From Spirosoma fluviale (GTDB lineage Bacteria > Bacteroidota > Bacteroidia > Cytophagales > Spirosomataceae), in contig NZ_OCNH01000001.1 of the NCBI RefSeq assembly GCF_900230225.1, forward strand, positions 1,240,001 to 1,304,000: DNA of 64,000 bases. Reading direction: 5' to 3'. Below, piece after piece: positions 16,631 through 25,421 of the stretch. The notes below the pieces were generated by a model that saw only the letters and a list, made by a program, of their open reading frames with translations, made no database searches and was not told the origin of the DNA. The translations under genes and the position numbers were made by a program. Positions within the stretch are counted from its first letter, which is position 1. Each line of letters begins with the position of its first letter.

Positions 16631-16963
16631 ATGAAAACCCCTTACAGGCGTATACGATTTTTTGTTCCGATCTTTATTCTGCTGGCGCTCCTGGCCGTTT
16701 CGTATGCCGTTTACTGGCTCTGGAATACGGTACTGATAGCGGTTGTGCCGGTGAAGTCTGTTACCTTTTGGCAGGCGGTGGGACTGTTGATCTTATCCCG
16801 AATTTTGTTTGGTGGGTTTAAGTTCGGGTCAGCAGGTGGTCGTTTTAGAGGTGGGGAGGGTTCACCACCCTGGCGCGAACGATGGCGTCAGATGAGCGAT
16901 GATGACCGGTCAAAGTTCAAAAGAGAATGGAGAAAACGGTGTAACGACAAACCTGAACTGTAA
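16631..16963 (+). CDS. Small membrane protein cotranscribed with the ECF sigma factor
   Basis: A 110-residue protein with two hydrophobic helices: FFVPIFILLALLAVSYAVYW (about 10-29) and FWQAVGLLILSRILFGGF (about 46-63). The C-terminal cytosolic tail is short and basic/acidic with a WRERWRQMSDDDRSKFKREW pattern (about 82-101). The ATG follows the sigma stop after 3 bases, indicating one transcript and probably translational coupling. Similar two-helix proteins with a W-x-x-x-W-x-x-M-S tail follow sigma genes in other Bacteroidota. A role in holding or sensing for the sigma factor is inference. Confidence 0.7.
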   Translation: MKTPYRRIRFFVPIFILLALLAVSYAVYWLWNTVLIAVVPVKSVTFWQAVGLLILSRILFGGFKFGSAGGRFRGGEGSPPWRERWRQMSDDDRSKFKREWRKRCNDKPEL

Positions 16964-16964
16964 T

Positions 16965-18617
16965 CTACACTACTTTTGGTTCTAGCCACAACGCCGTTAA
17001 GCAGCCAAGAAATAAGACCAGCCATACCCATTCGGGCACGCGGGCTGTAGTTGACCGGGCAGTCTGGGCGAACATAGTCTGAGCCTCTGCATGGGCTAGC
17101 ATGAACCGACTTACCGTTTGCCGGTCACTAACTGGATCTGTTTGGGTTCGGGCATTCACGAAAAGCGCCAGCGAGTCCTGCACCGATTGCCAACCGGTCT
17201 GTCTGAACAGGGATAAACCAATGACCGACCGGTCGTTGATGGATGATGGAGCCAGCGTAACGGTGTCCTGACCAATAACCAGTTTGCGCGATGAAGCCGT
17301 GGCGTTATTGACAAGAACCTCCTGTGGCAAACCATTGTAAACGGGCGCATTGACCTGAATTGTGGGTTTCTCTGAAGATGAGAGCCTGGCTAATACCGCC
17401 GTCCAAATCCGGTTATACGACACGCTGTCCCCACTAAGCGACAACGGATAGGTTTCGCTCAGTAAGCTAACGCCAATTCGACCGGCAAATCCGCGCGTAC
17501 TCCGTTGCACGGCAATCGGGTAACCGGCTACGGGAAACTGGTTCAGATTTTCGGCAAAACGATAGGGGAGTGCTGCCAGCCCGTTGCCGACCGGGATGAC
17601 CGCTTCGTTGGACGTTTTTCTGACCTGCCAGCTGGTGCCTAACGCTTGGTTGATCACGCGGCTTTCGGTTTCGGGATTAATGGTATTGATAAATAAAACC
17701 GCCTTTCCCTCCGCTACAGCTTTACGAACGGTCGGGTTCGAGGCATTGGCAGATTCTGTGACAATCAGGTCTAGCGTTGTCTTTCCAATGGATTTACTCG
17801 CTTGATTAATGCTGACGTTACTGCTAATATTCTTCGATAAAGTCGTCGATACCTGAACCGTATGTCCCTGTTTGCCCAGCCAACCCGCCAATGTGTTACT
17901 TTCAAAATCGGGGCTATTGAGTAGGAACAGAACGGTAAGCGGCTCGATGGGCCGGGTGAAGAAACGAACGGTGTCTAGTGTGGTTCGGCCAAGGACGAGT
18001 TCAGTTTGGGTACGTCCCCGCGAAAAGGCCGGAAACTGGAGCGCGAATGCATTCTCGCCAGCTTTCAGGGCAATACTGTCCAGTGTTCTCCCCCCAAACT
18101 TTAGACGTAAGATGGCATCTTCTGCCGTTTGAATTTGCCCGGTAACTTTCTGAATCTCACCCTGCCGGACGATCCCTTTCCAGTTTAGATTCTCTACTGT
18201 ATTCGGCTCACTGTAGGGTATCCAGTGCAGGGCTGAATGGCTAAGCTGGGTAAGGGTTGCCACCGGAAAGCGTTGACCAATCAGGGTTAATGAATCATAG
18301 TCGTCTGTCAGGTTTCGACTGGTAAAGCTATCCTGAAGGTTAAGGCTATCCCTGATGTGACGGGCAACGGCCGAGGGCACCTCATCACCAACAAGCAAGG
18401 CATGGGTAGCCGAACGCTCCCGCTGCCATTGAAATTGCAGGAAATAGCCAACTAACACTAGCCAGAGAAGGAGATTCAAGGCTAACCGAAGTGATTTTCG
18501 TCCGACGGGCAACGACTCATTTCGGCTGATGAGCCAGAGTTGACCAACTAATAAGACGAGTAACGCCAGGGCGATAAACCAGGTTATCGGTTCGGTCCAG
18601 TTTACAGGAGTTTGCAT
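16965..18617 (-). CDS. Large membrane-anchored protein at the end of the MoxR/DUF58 cluster
   Basis: A 550-residue protein with N-terminal helices (PITWFIALALLVLLVGQLWL about 9-28, and LALNLLLWLVLVGYFLQF about 45-62) and a C-terminal helix (WVWLVLFLGCLTALWL). The long middle part, probably periplasmic, has beta-rich segments and a region like a degenerate glutamine-amidotransferase or VWA fold (TVLFLLNSPDFESNTLAGWL, KAVLFINTINPETES). This matches the last BatA-like component often found in aerotolerance-type clusters, but I cannot name the family. It is the distal gene of six on the minus strand, 24 bases after the preceding stop. Confidence 0.7.
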   Translation of the reverse strand: MQTPVNWTEPITWFIALALLVLLVGQLWLISRNESLPVGRKSLRLALNLLLWLVLVGYFLQFQWQRERSATHALLVGDEVPSAVARHIRDSLNLQDSFTSRNLTDDYDSLTLIGQRFPVATLTQLSHSALHWIPYSEPNTVENLNWKGIVRQGEIQKVTGQIQTAEDAILRLKFGGRTLDSIALKAGENAFALQFPAFSRGRTQTELVLGRTTLDTVRFFTRPIEPLTVLFLLNSPDFESNTLAGWLGKQGHTVQVSTTLSKNISSNVSINQASKSIGKTTLDLIVTESANASNPTVRKAVAEGKAVLFINTINPETESRVINQALGTSWQVRKTSNEAVIPVGNGLAALPYRFAENLNQFPVAGYPIAVQRSTRGFAGRIGVSLLSETYPLSLSGDSVSYNRIWTAVLARLSSSEKPTIQVNAPVYNGLPQEVLVNNATASSRKLVIGQDTVTLAPSSINDRSVIGLSLFRQTGWQSVQDSLALFVNARTQTDPVSDRQTVSRFMLAHAEAQTMFAQTARSTTARVPEWVWLVLFLGCLTALWLEPKVV

Positions 18618-18641
18618 TGATAATAACAGATAGTCCGGTCG

Positions 18642-20852
18642 CTAGTTGATGTGCTTCCAGAACGCTTGTTGAAGAGCGCGATCACTGACATAAGTGGGCC
18701 CGGTTCGCTCCGACGCAGCCGTCAGCGTGTACAATTTTGTTTTTAGCTGCGTTTTTTCAGCAGGCGTAAGCGCCTTACCCCCGGCTAATTTCTGTATTGA
18801 TGCCAGCACCGACCAGTTTTGAAGGCCACTGTTCACCACTTCGTTTGCCAGGGCATTGCCGAGTTGTTGCAGGGTCTGCCGTTGCTGGGTATTGAGTGCA
18901 GGGAGGTCCAGATACCCGATGGCCTGGGCTACCAGCAACTCGATTCGTTCCTTCGAATATACCCGCTCCTGATTGAATGCGGCTGTCACGTTTTTGAACT
19001 CACCCGTTAGGCGCGTTTCCTTTTCTTTCGTTTGGGGCGGATCGAAGCCGGTTTTCTTGACGTACGACCGCGCTTTTTGCTGCGACAATTTCAGGTATTC
19101 CAGTGCTTTCTGCTCAAACGGGAGCGCTTTCTCGGGTTCATACATCCGTAGGTGTAACTCCGACTGCCACATTTGCTCCAATGCCATTTTCAGCAACGAC
19201 CGCGTCGATTCTTCATGGAACGTATTGGTCTCTGCGTTGTCGTGGGAGTGAACGTATTGCTCCATCAGGGCGGCCACAGGGTCTTTATCCGATTCGGGGC
19301 CGGATGGACCGTGGTCGTGATGAGGTTCCTCAACGTGGTGCGCTTCCCCATGTTCTTCACCGGTGTCGTGGGCGTGAATGAATCCTTTGAGCGGGTCGCC
19401 CCCTTCGTCGGTGGGTTCGATATGCCCGCCCCCGGCCGATGTTTCGAACTCCTCGCCCAGAAACTGACCATAGCGCAGCCGCAGCACTTTCTGGTCGAAA
19501 CCAATCTCGTTCGACTGGCTCTTGAACGCATGACTGACCCCGCTTTTCGATGTACTGCGTTTCCGACTGGCAATCAGCTTTTCGGTGTCTATAATGATCT
19601 GCCGCTGGCTTCGAAAATACTCGGGCATGATGTTTACGGCCATTGTCGCCAGTTCACTTTCTTCCACCTGGGTTGTGTCTTTATACACCAGAAAATACGT
19701 GTCTGACTTAGTGAAGTTCGGTTCGGGCTGGCGGTTGTCGAAAGCGGCCCAGTAATAGTACAACTCATCGCCGGGCGCAAACTTCAGTTCGTTCAGGTCA
19801 AGCGTTTTTGTGAGTTTGGCATCTTTAAAATTGGCCTGACTCAGCGGAAACTTCACTTCCCGAAACTTGACATTCTCGCCCGAACCCCGCGCAACGGTAG
19901 CGACAAGGAAGGCATTGGAGACCAAAAAATCATCTGACATACGGGTACCAACCGTCAACGCTTTGGGGTCTTTGATGGTATGAAACCGATACAGTTCTTT
20001 CGAATCTGGTTCAATTTTGGGGGCCAGATCCGGCCGGGCTTCAAGTCGGTAAAAGTCGGATTGATAGATAACCGAGTCCTTTTCTGTATCGGTACGCCAA
20101 TACGCTTTAATGGCGTACAGGCCTGAGTTTATCAGTCGATCCTGATACGTATACCCATCTCCGGTTTGACGGAAGGGTATTTCCTGCCCACGGCCATTTA
20201 CGAGCCGAACCGAAAGCTGGTTGGTATGGCTGAACTGTAACCGCCACGAAAGCACCGCCCCCACAACACTCGACGCATTCAGGTTAGAGGAGTTTGTTTC
20301 CGGAAGTCGGGTGTAAGCCGGTGGTTGAATGCGGAGCGAAGCTGATTCAAACGAAGGAGCTTCCGGTTTTTTGTCGGGGGTGAATGCTGCCAACAACCCT
20401 TTCTTTTGAGGACCGTTAACTGCCGTATTCGCCAATAGGGGATAGCCAAAGTAAACGGCCAACGCGCCAACTAAAAAGAGACCATAGAGCCCCGCTTTTG
20501 CCAGCACCACCACAGGGATGCGAACGTGCTGGATATGACTGTTCAGGCGGTCGAGTTGTAACTGCTCTGCCAGGTTAAGCTCGGGCTTTGTCAGCAGAGG
20601 CAAGCTGTATTCGACATCACCAACGGTCTGGTGGATGAGTTGAATTGCCTGCGGTTTTTTGTCCTGGTATAGCTTGTTCAGGAAAGCTCCAACTACAAAA
20701 CTGGCAACGGCAAAAAGAATGGCTATAATCGACGGCCCCGTAAAGGTTGCCGCTAAAAAATAGGCTGACAGTGCCAGCAACAGGCACCGAAGCAGGGCGT
20801 TAGCGTAAAGTTGGTACGTGACCGACGAGACAAGGCGTTTCAGTTCGTTCAT
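18642..20852 (-). CDS. Large membrane protein resembling DUF4175-type proteins, with a His-rich insert
   Basis: A 736-residue protein. Two or three membrane helices lie in the first 60 residues and near 112-132 (AGLYGLFLVGALAVYFGYPL). An extracytoplasmic beta-rich part follows (about 160-430), then a helical C-terminus with tandem Gln/Leu-rich segments (about 570-730). The layout resembles DUF4175 proteins next to MoxR/DUF58 genes. A striking insert near residues 470-530 is rich in His, Glu, Asp and Gly (HAHDTGEEHGEAHHVEEPHH). Its start overlaps the preceding BatA-like stop by 4 bases, so the two are translationally coupled. Exact role unknown. Confidence 0.7.
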   Translation of the reverse strand: MNELKRLVSSVTYQLYANALLRCLLLALSAYFLAATFTGPSIIAILFAVASFVVGAFLNKLYQDKKPQAIQLIHQTVGDVEYSLPLLTKPELNLAEQLQLDRLNSHIQHVRIPVVVLAKAGLYGLFLVGALAVYFGYPLLANTAVNGPQKKGLLAAFTPDKKPEAPSFESASLRIQPPAYTRLPETNSSNLNASSVVGAVLSWRLQFSHTNQLSVRLVNGRGQEIPFRQTGDGYTYQDRLINSGLYAIKAYWRTDTEKDSVIYQSDFYRLEARPDLAPKIEPDSKELYRFHTIKDPKALTVGTRMSDDFLVSNAFLVATVARGSGENVKFREVKFPLSQANFKDAKLTKTLDLNELKFAPGDELYYYWAAFDNRQPEPNFTKSDTYFLVYKDTTQVEESELATMAVNIMPEYFRSQRQIIIDTEKLIASRKRSTSKSGVSHAFKSQSNEIGFDQKVLRLRYGQFLGEEFETSAGGGHIEPTDEGGDPLKGFIHAHDTGEEHGEAHHVEEPHHDHGPSGPESDKDPVAALMEQYVHSHDNAETNTFHEESTRSLLKMALEQMWQSELHLRMYEPEKALPFEQKALEYLKLSQQKARSYVKKTGFDPPQTKEKETRLTGEFKNVTAAFNQERVYSKERIELLVAQAIGYLDLPALNTQQRQTLQQLGNALANEVVNSGLQNWSVLASIQKLAGGKALTPAEKTQLKTKLYTLTAASERTGPTYVSDRALQQAFWKHIN

Positions 20853-22042
20853 GCGTTTTTTGTTAAAGCGAGCCAGCGTTCAACGGCTAACAACCCAACG
20901 AATAGTACCAAAAGAGCATTTTGTATGCCTGCGTGCTGTTCGGCTGTGGGTTTGTTTGTCGGAACGAATAGTGATTGTAAATCTTTTGGGCTGAGAGGTG
21001 CGTTGGTCAATCCAAAACTGGAGTGTTTTACCCATTGCAACCCGAGCCATTCGGGCAGCTGCCCCGTTGCGGCCAAATCCGACGTTTGTGGGGTCAATGA
21101 CTCGTTTGTAAACGTTACGTTGCCCTGGCCATCAAGTTGCTCCACGCCCGAAACGGTATACAGGGATTGAGAGGATAGTCGGCTTGGGATTTTATCCGTC
21201 AATATCCAGTCGTAGCTTCGGTTCGGTACGGGCTTTTCATCAACCGAAAAATCAAGTGCATAGACATCTGTAAGAGCCGCCAGCGCTGCTTTAACCGTCT
21301 GCTGCTCCTGTGCTTTTTGGTAACTAAGCAAAACGACAATTGGACCTGAATGAGTGGGTGCCGAATGGAATTTGAGGGTCGGGTCAAGCGTTGGAACGCT
21401 CACCAGTTTTCCTGTTCGATTAACAAATAACTTTCGATCATTCCTGACTACCAGATAGGGGAGAAGCTGCCCCGACGAATCAACGACCGTGTGCAGGTTA
21501 AATTTGGCTGGCACCGAAATGGCAGGTACATCGGCTAGTTTTCGGCTATTGACGAGATAAAGATGGAGTTCAACGTTTTTTGAGTCCAGTCGATTAATGG
21601 CCGTTTGTAGCTGTAGTGGGCTAAATCGGTTCGACGGTTGGAATGTATAAAGCTTGTCGTCTATCTCGTTTAGTTGGTCGTCGGCCCAGACGACTTTCTC
21701 GCCTTTTTTTCGTGCTTCGGTCAGTTCAAATCTGTAATTGTCAGCAACGGTCTTGCTGGGCTGCACCAGATGCACTTTCTGAATAGCGGGTGGTTGCTGA
21801 AACCCGTTTAGAACAGGTTGCGCCAGTAAAACTACCAGCAGGATAAGGAGCAGACAACGGACAATCAGCAAGGCAATGTTATCGAGCCGGAGGCCACGGC
21901 TTTGCTGATTTTGCTTTTCAAGGAGCCATTGTGTAGCCGCCCAGGGAAGCAGTTTCCCCTGTTTCTGGTGCCAGAAGTGAATGGCCACCGGAATCGCGAC
22001 GGCTAATGCACCCCACAACAAAAACGGCTCAACAAACTGCAT
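20849..22042 (-). CDS. BatA-domain membrane protein
   Basis: A 397-residue protein whose N-terminus is the aerotolerance-regulator BatA domain: FLLWGALAVAIPVAIHFWHQ, PWAATQWLLEKQNQQSRG, then LLIVRCLLLILLVVLLAQPV. The middle part resembles a VWA-like fold without an obvious MIDAS DxSxS. A C-terminal helix (ALLVLFVGLLAVERWLAL) anchors it again. It follows the DUF58 gene after 13 bases and overlaps the next gene by 4. In MoxR systems such proteins form a membrane complex with DUF58 and VWA partners; the target here is unknown. Confidence 0.82.
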   Translation of the reverse strand: MQFVEPFLLWGALAVAIPVAIHFWHQKQGKLLPWAATQWLLEKQNQQSRGLRLDNIALLIVRCLLLILLVVLLAQPVLNGFQQPPAIQKVHLVQPSKTVADNYRFELTEARKKGEKVVWADDQLNEIDDKLYTFQPSNRFSPLQLQTAINRLDSKNVELHLYLVNSRKLADVPAISVPAKFNLHTVVDSSGQLLPYLVVRNDRKLFVNRTGKLVSVPTLDPTLKFHSAPTHSGPIVVLLSYQKAQEQQTVKAALAALTDVYALDFSVDEKPVPNRSYDWILTDKIPSRLSSQSLYTVSGVEQLDGQGNVTFTNESLTPQTSDLAATGQLPEWLGLQWVKHSSFGLTNAPLSPKDLQSLFVPTNKPTAEQHAGIQNALLVLFVGLLAVERWLALTKNA

Positions 22043-22055
22043 AATCGGTTACTAG

Positions 22056-22907
22056 TTAACTGGTTAAAAACTGTTTTAAGACTAAAGCGATCGGGTCACT
22101 CAAGCGAACGCGGATAAGCCGGACGTGCGGAATGCGCAAACTCTCCTCAAGCTTTGTCAGGTACGTGGTGGCTCGTTCCCGAACGGTTTCCCGAATGGCA
22201 TCGGCCTGTAATTCAATCTCACGGCCCGTTTCCAGATCCTGAAATCGGTAAAAGCCGTTCATCGAAAAATTGACTTCTTCATCGCCCAGTAGTTGAAACA
22301 GAACGATTTCCCGACGAGGGGCAGCCACACGTTGAATTAACTGGACCCATTCATCATCAACCTGTAGAAAGTCGGATGCGATGATAAGCACTTCGGCCTG
22401 TTTCCGACTAAAGTCCGGAATTGACGGGTTTCGATTGTCCCAGGCTCCTTTGGCTTCACTAGTTTCCAGTGTCGCTACAATTTTCTGAAAGGCCTGTTTA
22501 CCCGCCGGTACCATCGCCTGAACCAGCCCATTTTGAAGGGAAAATAGGCTTAACTGATCGCCTTGCCGGTTACTCAGATAGGCCAGCGAGGCCAGCAGGA
22601 TTTTGGCGTATTGCAACCGGCTTACACTGCCTTCGGTGTAGTTCATGGACCCGGAGAGGTCGATAAGGAAGCGTACCTGCTGGTTACTCTCCGTAGCGGA
22701 TTCACGAACCAGGTAGTGCCCTGATTTGGCAAACAACTTCCAGTCAATGCGCTTGGGATCATCGCCGGGGCTATAATGGCGAAACTGCTCAAATTCCGTC
22801 CCAATCCCCGACCGCCGACTAGTTTGAATACCCAGCAACAACTCATCGCTCACCAGTTTGCTGGCCAGTTGGAGGTTGTTGAGTTTGATGAGTTCGGTGA
22901 TGAGCAT
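22056..22907 (-). CDS. DUF58 domain-containing protein
   Basis: A 283-residue cytoplasmic protein of the DUF58 (VWA-related) family that works with MoxR ATPases. The family signature is the motif with RRSGIGTEFEQFRHYSPGDD and PKRIDWKLFAKSGHYLVRE (about residues 32-75), followed by a VWA-like segment with RFLIDLSGSMNYTEG, whose DxSGS gives a possible MIDAS metal site. The start is set at ATG 22907, because the earlier in-frame ATG at 22931 would add residues (MHLC...) encoded by a dispersed repeat. It lies between the MoxR gene and the BatA-like gene. Confidence 0.92.
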   Translation of the reverse strand: MLITELIKLNNLQLASKLVSDELLLGIQTSRRSGIGTEFEQFRHYSPGDDPKRIDWKLFAKSGHYLVRESATESNQQVRFLIDLSGSMNYTEGSVSRLQYAKILLASLAYLSNRQGDQLSLFSLQNGLVQAMVPAGKQAFQKIVATLETSEAKGAWDNRNPSIPDFSRKQAEVLIIASDFLQVDDEWVQLIQRVAAPRREIVLFQLLGDEEVNFSMNGFYRFQDLETGREIELQADAIRETVRERATTYLTKLEESLRIPHVRLIRVRLSDPIALVLKQFLTS

Positions 22908-22917
22908 AAGGGTTGGG

Positions 22918-22960
22918 TCACAGAGATGCACGGAGATAACACAGAGATTCGCAGAGATTT
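22918..22960. repeat. Copy of the CACAGAGATGCACGGAG repeat (single)
   Basis: TCACAGAGATGCACGGAG begins at 22918 and degenerates into ACACAGAGATTCGCAGAG. The same unit is found at 27601-27695 (inverted pair), 29359-29400 and 29757-29799. It stands between moxR and the DUF58 gene as a lone copy. Confidence 0.8.
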
Positions 22961-23023
22961 TTTTATTCTCTACAGTCCAATGGAGTTGACTTCTCGAATC
23001 TATGCGCTATGCGTACTGGATTC

Positions 23024-24007
23024 TCATTTTACGGTAGATAACAGTTCCTTAATTACCTGATCGGTGGTGATGCCTTCGGCTTCGGCGCGGAAGTTAAGGG
23101 CGATACGGTGGCGCAGGATGGGGTAAGCGAGCGTCTGAATATCGTCGGGAATGACCGAGAATCGTTCGTTCAGTACGGCTCTGGCTTTGGCACATAAGAC
23201 CAAGGCCTGTCCGGCCCGTGGTCCAGCCCCCCATTCGCCCCATTGCTTCACAAAGGGCGATGGTGTTTCAGCAGGGCGCGACGCCCGAACGAGTCGGTTG
23301 ATGTACTCGATCAACTCATCGCTGATGTGTACCTGGCGGGTCAGCTTTTGTAGCTGGATAATGTCTTCGTCAGATAGTATCGTTTGCAGTTCCGGGCGGG
23401 CGGTACCGGTGGTACTTTTCAGCACTTCCAGCTCCTCGCGCTCCGACGGATAGCTAAGCTTGATGTACAGCAGGAAGCGGTCAAGCTGGGCTTCGGGCAG
23501 GGGATACGTACCCGCCTGTTCAATGGGGTTTTGGGTCGCAATGATCAGGAAGGGCTTGGGAAGTACATAATCGTTACCGCCGTAAGTTACCTTATACTCC
23601 TGCATGGCTTCGAGCATGGCCGCCTGCGTTTTAGGGGGCGTCCGGTTAATCTCATCGGCCAGCACGACATTGGCAAAAATAGGGCCACGGTTGAACACGA
23701 AGACTTTGTGGCCCGTCTCGTGGTCATCCTCCAGCACTTCTGTGCCCACAATATCGCCTGGCATCAGGTCGGGGGTAAACTGAATGCGTTTGAAACGCAT
23801 CGCCAGCGCATCGGACATGGTTTTCACCATCAGTGTTTTGGCTAGGCCGGGTACACCTTCGAGCAGGCAATGGCCACCCGCCAGGAGCGAAATAAGGACT
23901 TCGCTGATGGCTTCCTGCTGTCCGATAATAACCTTCCCGATTTCCTTTCGTAGCTGGGGCAGCTTGGCCACCAGCGCTTTGTAGTGAGTTAAGTCTGTTG
24001 AATCCAA
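23024..24007 (-). CDS. MoxR family AAA+ ATPase
   Basis: A 327-residue MoxR-type AAA+ chaperone. Walker A is LLEGVPGLAKT (about 53-63), Walker B is VVLADEINRTPPKTQAAMLE (about 115-134), followed by sensor 1 IATQNPIEQAGTYPLPEAQL and the AAA lid with RAKAVL. MoxR proteins remodel or load cofactors on VWA-containing partners, here probably the DUF58 and BatA-like proteins. The start is TTG at 24007: no closer ATG fits the family length, and the N-terminus MDSTDLTHYKALVAKLP aligns. The DUF4159 gene lies upstream with a palindromic repeat in the gap. Confidence 0.95.
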   Translation of the reverse strand: MDSTDLTHYKALVAKLPQLRKEIGKVIIGQQEAISEVLISLLAGGHCLLEGVPGLAKTLMVKTMSDALAMRFKRIQFTPDLMPGDIVGTEVLEDDHETGHKVFVFNRGPIFANVVLADEINRTPPKTQAAMLEAMQEYKVTYGGNDYVLPKPFLIIATQNPIEQAGTYPLPEAQLDRFLLYIKLSYPSEREELEVLKSTTGTARPELQTILSDEDIIQLQKLTRQVHISDELIEYINRLVRASRPAETPSPFVKQWGEWGAGPRAGQALVLCAKARAVLNERFSVIPDDIQTLAYPILRHRIALNFRAEAEGITTDQVIKELLSTVK

Positions 24008-24025
24008 TGGTCTATTTTTCAGGTT

Positions 24026-24095
24026 GTAATACCGCCCCTCCGGGTCGGTAATGCTTGACTATTGCTTTCCCGCCGACCCGGAGGGGCGGCATTAC
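24026..24095. repeat. REP-like inverted repeat, GC-rich (GTAATACCGCCCC type)
   Basis: Arms at 24026-24048 and 24073-24095 are 23 bases, complementary at all but one position (GTAATACCGCCCCTCCGG and its complement), around a 24-base loop. They begin with GTA(A/G)T.CCG like the repeats at 26148-26216 and 49410-49433. Located between the DUF4159 and MoxR genes. Confidence 0.85.
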
Positions 24096-24099
24096 ATGA

Positions 24100-24717
24100 T
24101 CACGCCGTTAGCGCGTAGGTAATAATATTGACGCCGAATTTGGTGTTGTCTTCGGCCAGAAATCGTTTGTTTCGAAAGTCATAATCCCACTCGCAGCCGT
24201 AGTCTTTGTTGCTGTATAGGACACCGATGCGGCCGTTGATGGTGACGGCTTTGAGGTAATCGTGGACCAGGTCGTCGCCCCAGCCATTTAGCTCGAACGA
24301 GGTGGTGGGAGGGCCTTCCTCGAACTTGAAAAAACAGGTGTAGATCGGATGAGTATTCGGAATCTTCTGTAACGCCTTCTGCCCGAACGTGCGGCCCATT
24401 TCCTGCTCGAACGACTTGGCAAACAGGCCATCGACGTCGTGGTTGCAATCATCGACAAACACGAAGCCGCCATTTTGTACATATCGTTTGAAGTGGTCCC
24501 GCTCCTGCGCCGAAAACTCCACCAGCTTATGCCCACTTAAGTAGCAGAAAGGACTTTTGAACAGGTCAGGACTACTCAACTGCACCACCTTTTCTTTCTG
24601 GTCAATCGGCAGGGTTGTATATTCGACCAGCGAATGCAGCAGGTTCGACGGCATCCGTTGGTCGGTGTCCCAGTCGCCGGATGTATACTGAATACGGGTA
24701 AAGAAAAAAGGTTTCAA
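24100..24717 (-). CDS. DUF4159 domain-containing protein (cytoplasmic)
   Basis: A 205-residue protein of the DUF4159 family, related in fold to class I glutamine amidotransferase-like and VWA-associated domains. Family blocks are RIQYTSGDWDTD (about 8-19), FVFVDDCNHDVDG (about 92-104), and GVLYSNKDYGCEWDY (about 168-182). No signal peptide is present, unlike the second family member at 47767-48426. It starts with TTG at 24717, where the family N-terminus begins. It is the first gene of the MoxR cluster. Molecular function is unknown. Confidence 0.88.
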   Translation of the reverse strand: MKPFFFTRIQYTSGDWDTDQRMPSNLLHSLVEYTTLPIDQKEKVVQLSSPDLFKSPFCYLSGHKLVEFSAQERDHFKRYVQNGGFVFVDDCNHDVDGLFAKSFEQEMGRTFGQKALQKIPNTHPIYTCFFKFEEGPPTTSFELNGWGDDLVHDYLKAVTINGRIGVLYSNKDYGCEWDYDFRNKRFLAEDNTKFGVNIITYALTA

Positions 24718-24896
24718 AGGCGTTTGTTGAGAAAGTATTTAAGTCATTGTAATCGTCATTCGCCACTTGTTTGGCCAGTGATATTACTATTATCGGTTAT
24801 AATTACACTCATCGTAGTGAACAGGCATTAGGTGCAAATAACCAACTGTAGAAAAAGCTTTCTTTGGTTAAAAATAGCTGTTTTCGAGCGTTAGAC

Positions 24897-25406
24897 CTAT
24901 ATTTTCAACGGTTTTTCCATTACATAATCCTCCATCAGGAAGCCGTTGCCGATGTCAATCGTTTCAGTATCGACGGTAGAAAAGCCCATTCGTTCGTAAA
25001 ACTGAATAGCCTTGTTGTACTTGTTTACGTTCAATGAAAGGGTAGCGTTTCCATGCGTCCAAGCTATCTTGGCAACCCGATTAATCAGCAGTTTGCCAAC
25101 GCCTTTGCCCTGACTGGCGGGAAGGAGATAGATCTTGTGAATCTTGGTTTTCAACAGCCCTTTGTAATCGAACTCGTACGACGTAAACCCCAGATATGCC
25201 TGACTCTCTGCTTCCTGAGCCAGCAGAAAAACATGATTCTTTTCGTGTACCTGACGCTTGAGGGCATCCATACTGTACATCATATCGAGCATATACGCAA
25301 TTTGTTCGGCAGACAGGATTTCGCCAAAGGTCGACGGCCATGTCTGGTGAGCAATCTCGCGAATGATGGGTAAGTCGTGTTCGGTAGCTGTGGTAACGGT
25401 AATCAT
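24897..25406 (-). CDS. GNAT family N-acetyltransferase
   Basis: A 169-residue GNAT protein with acetyl-CoA binding motif A visible as KIYLLPASQGKGVGKLLINR (about 92-111; Q/R-x-x-G-x-G/A pattern QGKGVG). The C-terminal ATLSLNVNKYNKAIQFYERM (about 120-140) and GFSTVDTETIDIG complete motif B. Family members acetylate small amines, antibiotics or protein N-termini; the substrate here is not predictable. It precedes the Uma2 gene in convergent-free tandem, 15 bases apart. Confidence 0.93.
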   Translation of the reverse strand: MITVTTATEHDLPIIREIAHQTWPSTFGEILSAEQIAYMLDMMYSMDALKRQVHEKNHVFLLAQEAESQAYLGFTSYEFDYKGLLKTKIHKIYLLPASQGKGVGKLLINRVAKIAWTHGNATLSLNVNKYNKAIQFYERMGFSTVDTETIDIGNGFLMEDYVMEKPLKI

Positions 25407-25421
25407 GAAAGAGAATAAAAA

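Noticed and set aside
19173-19706. A 177-codon plus-strand frame
   Set aside because: It lies antisense inside the DUF4175-like gene, has no domain, and mirrors the codon pattern of the sense gene.
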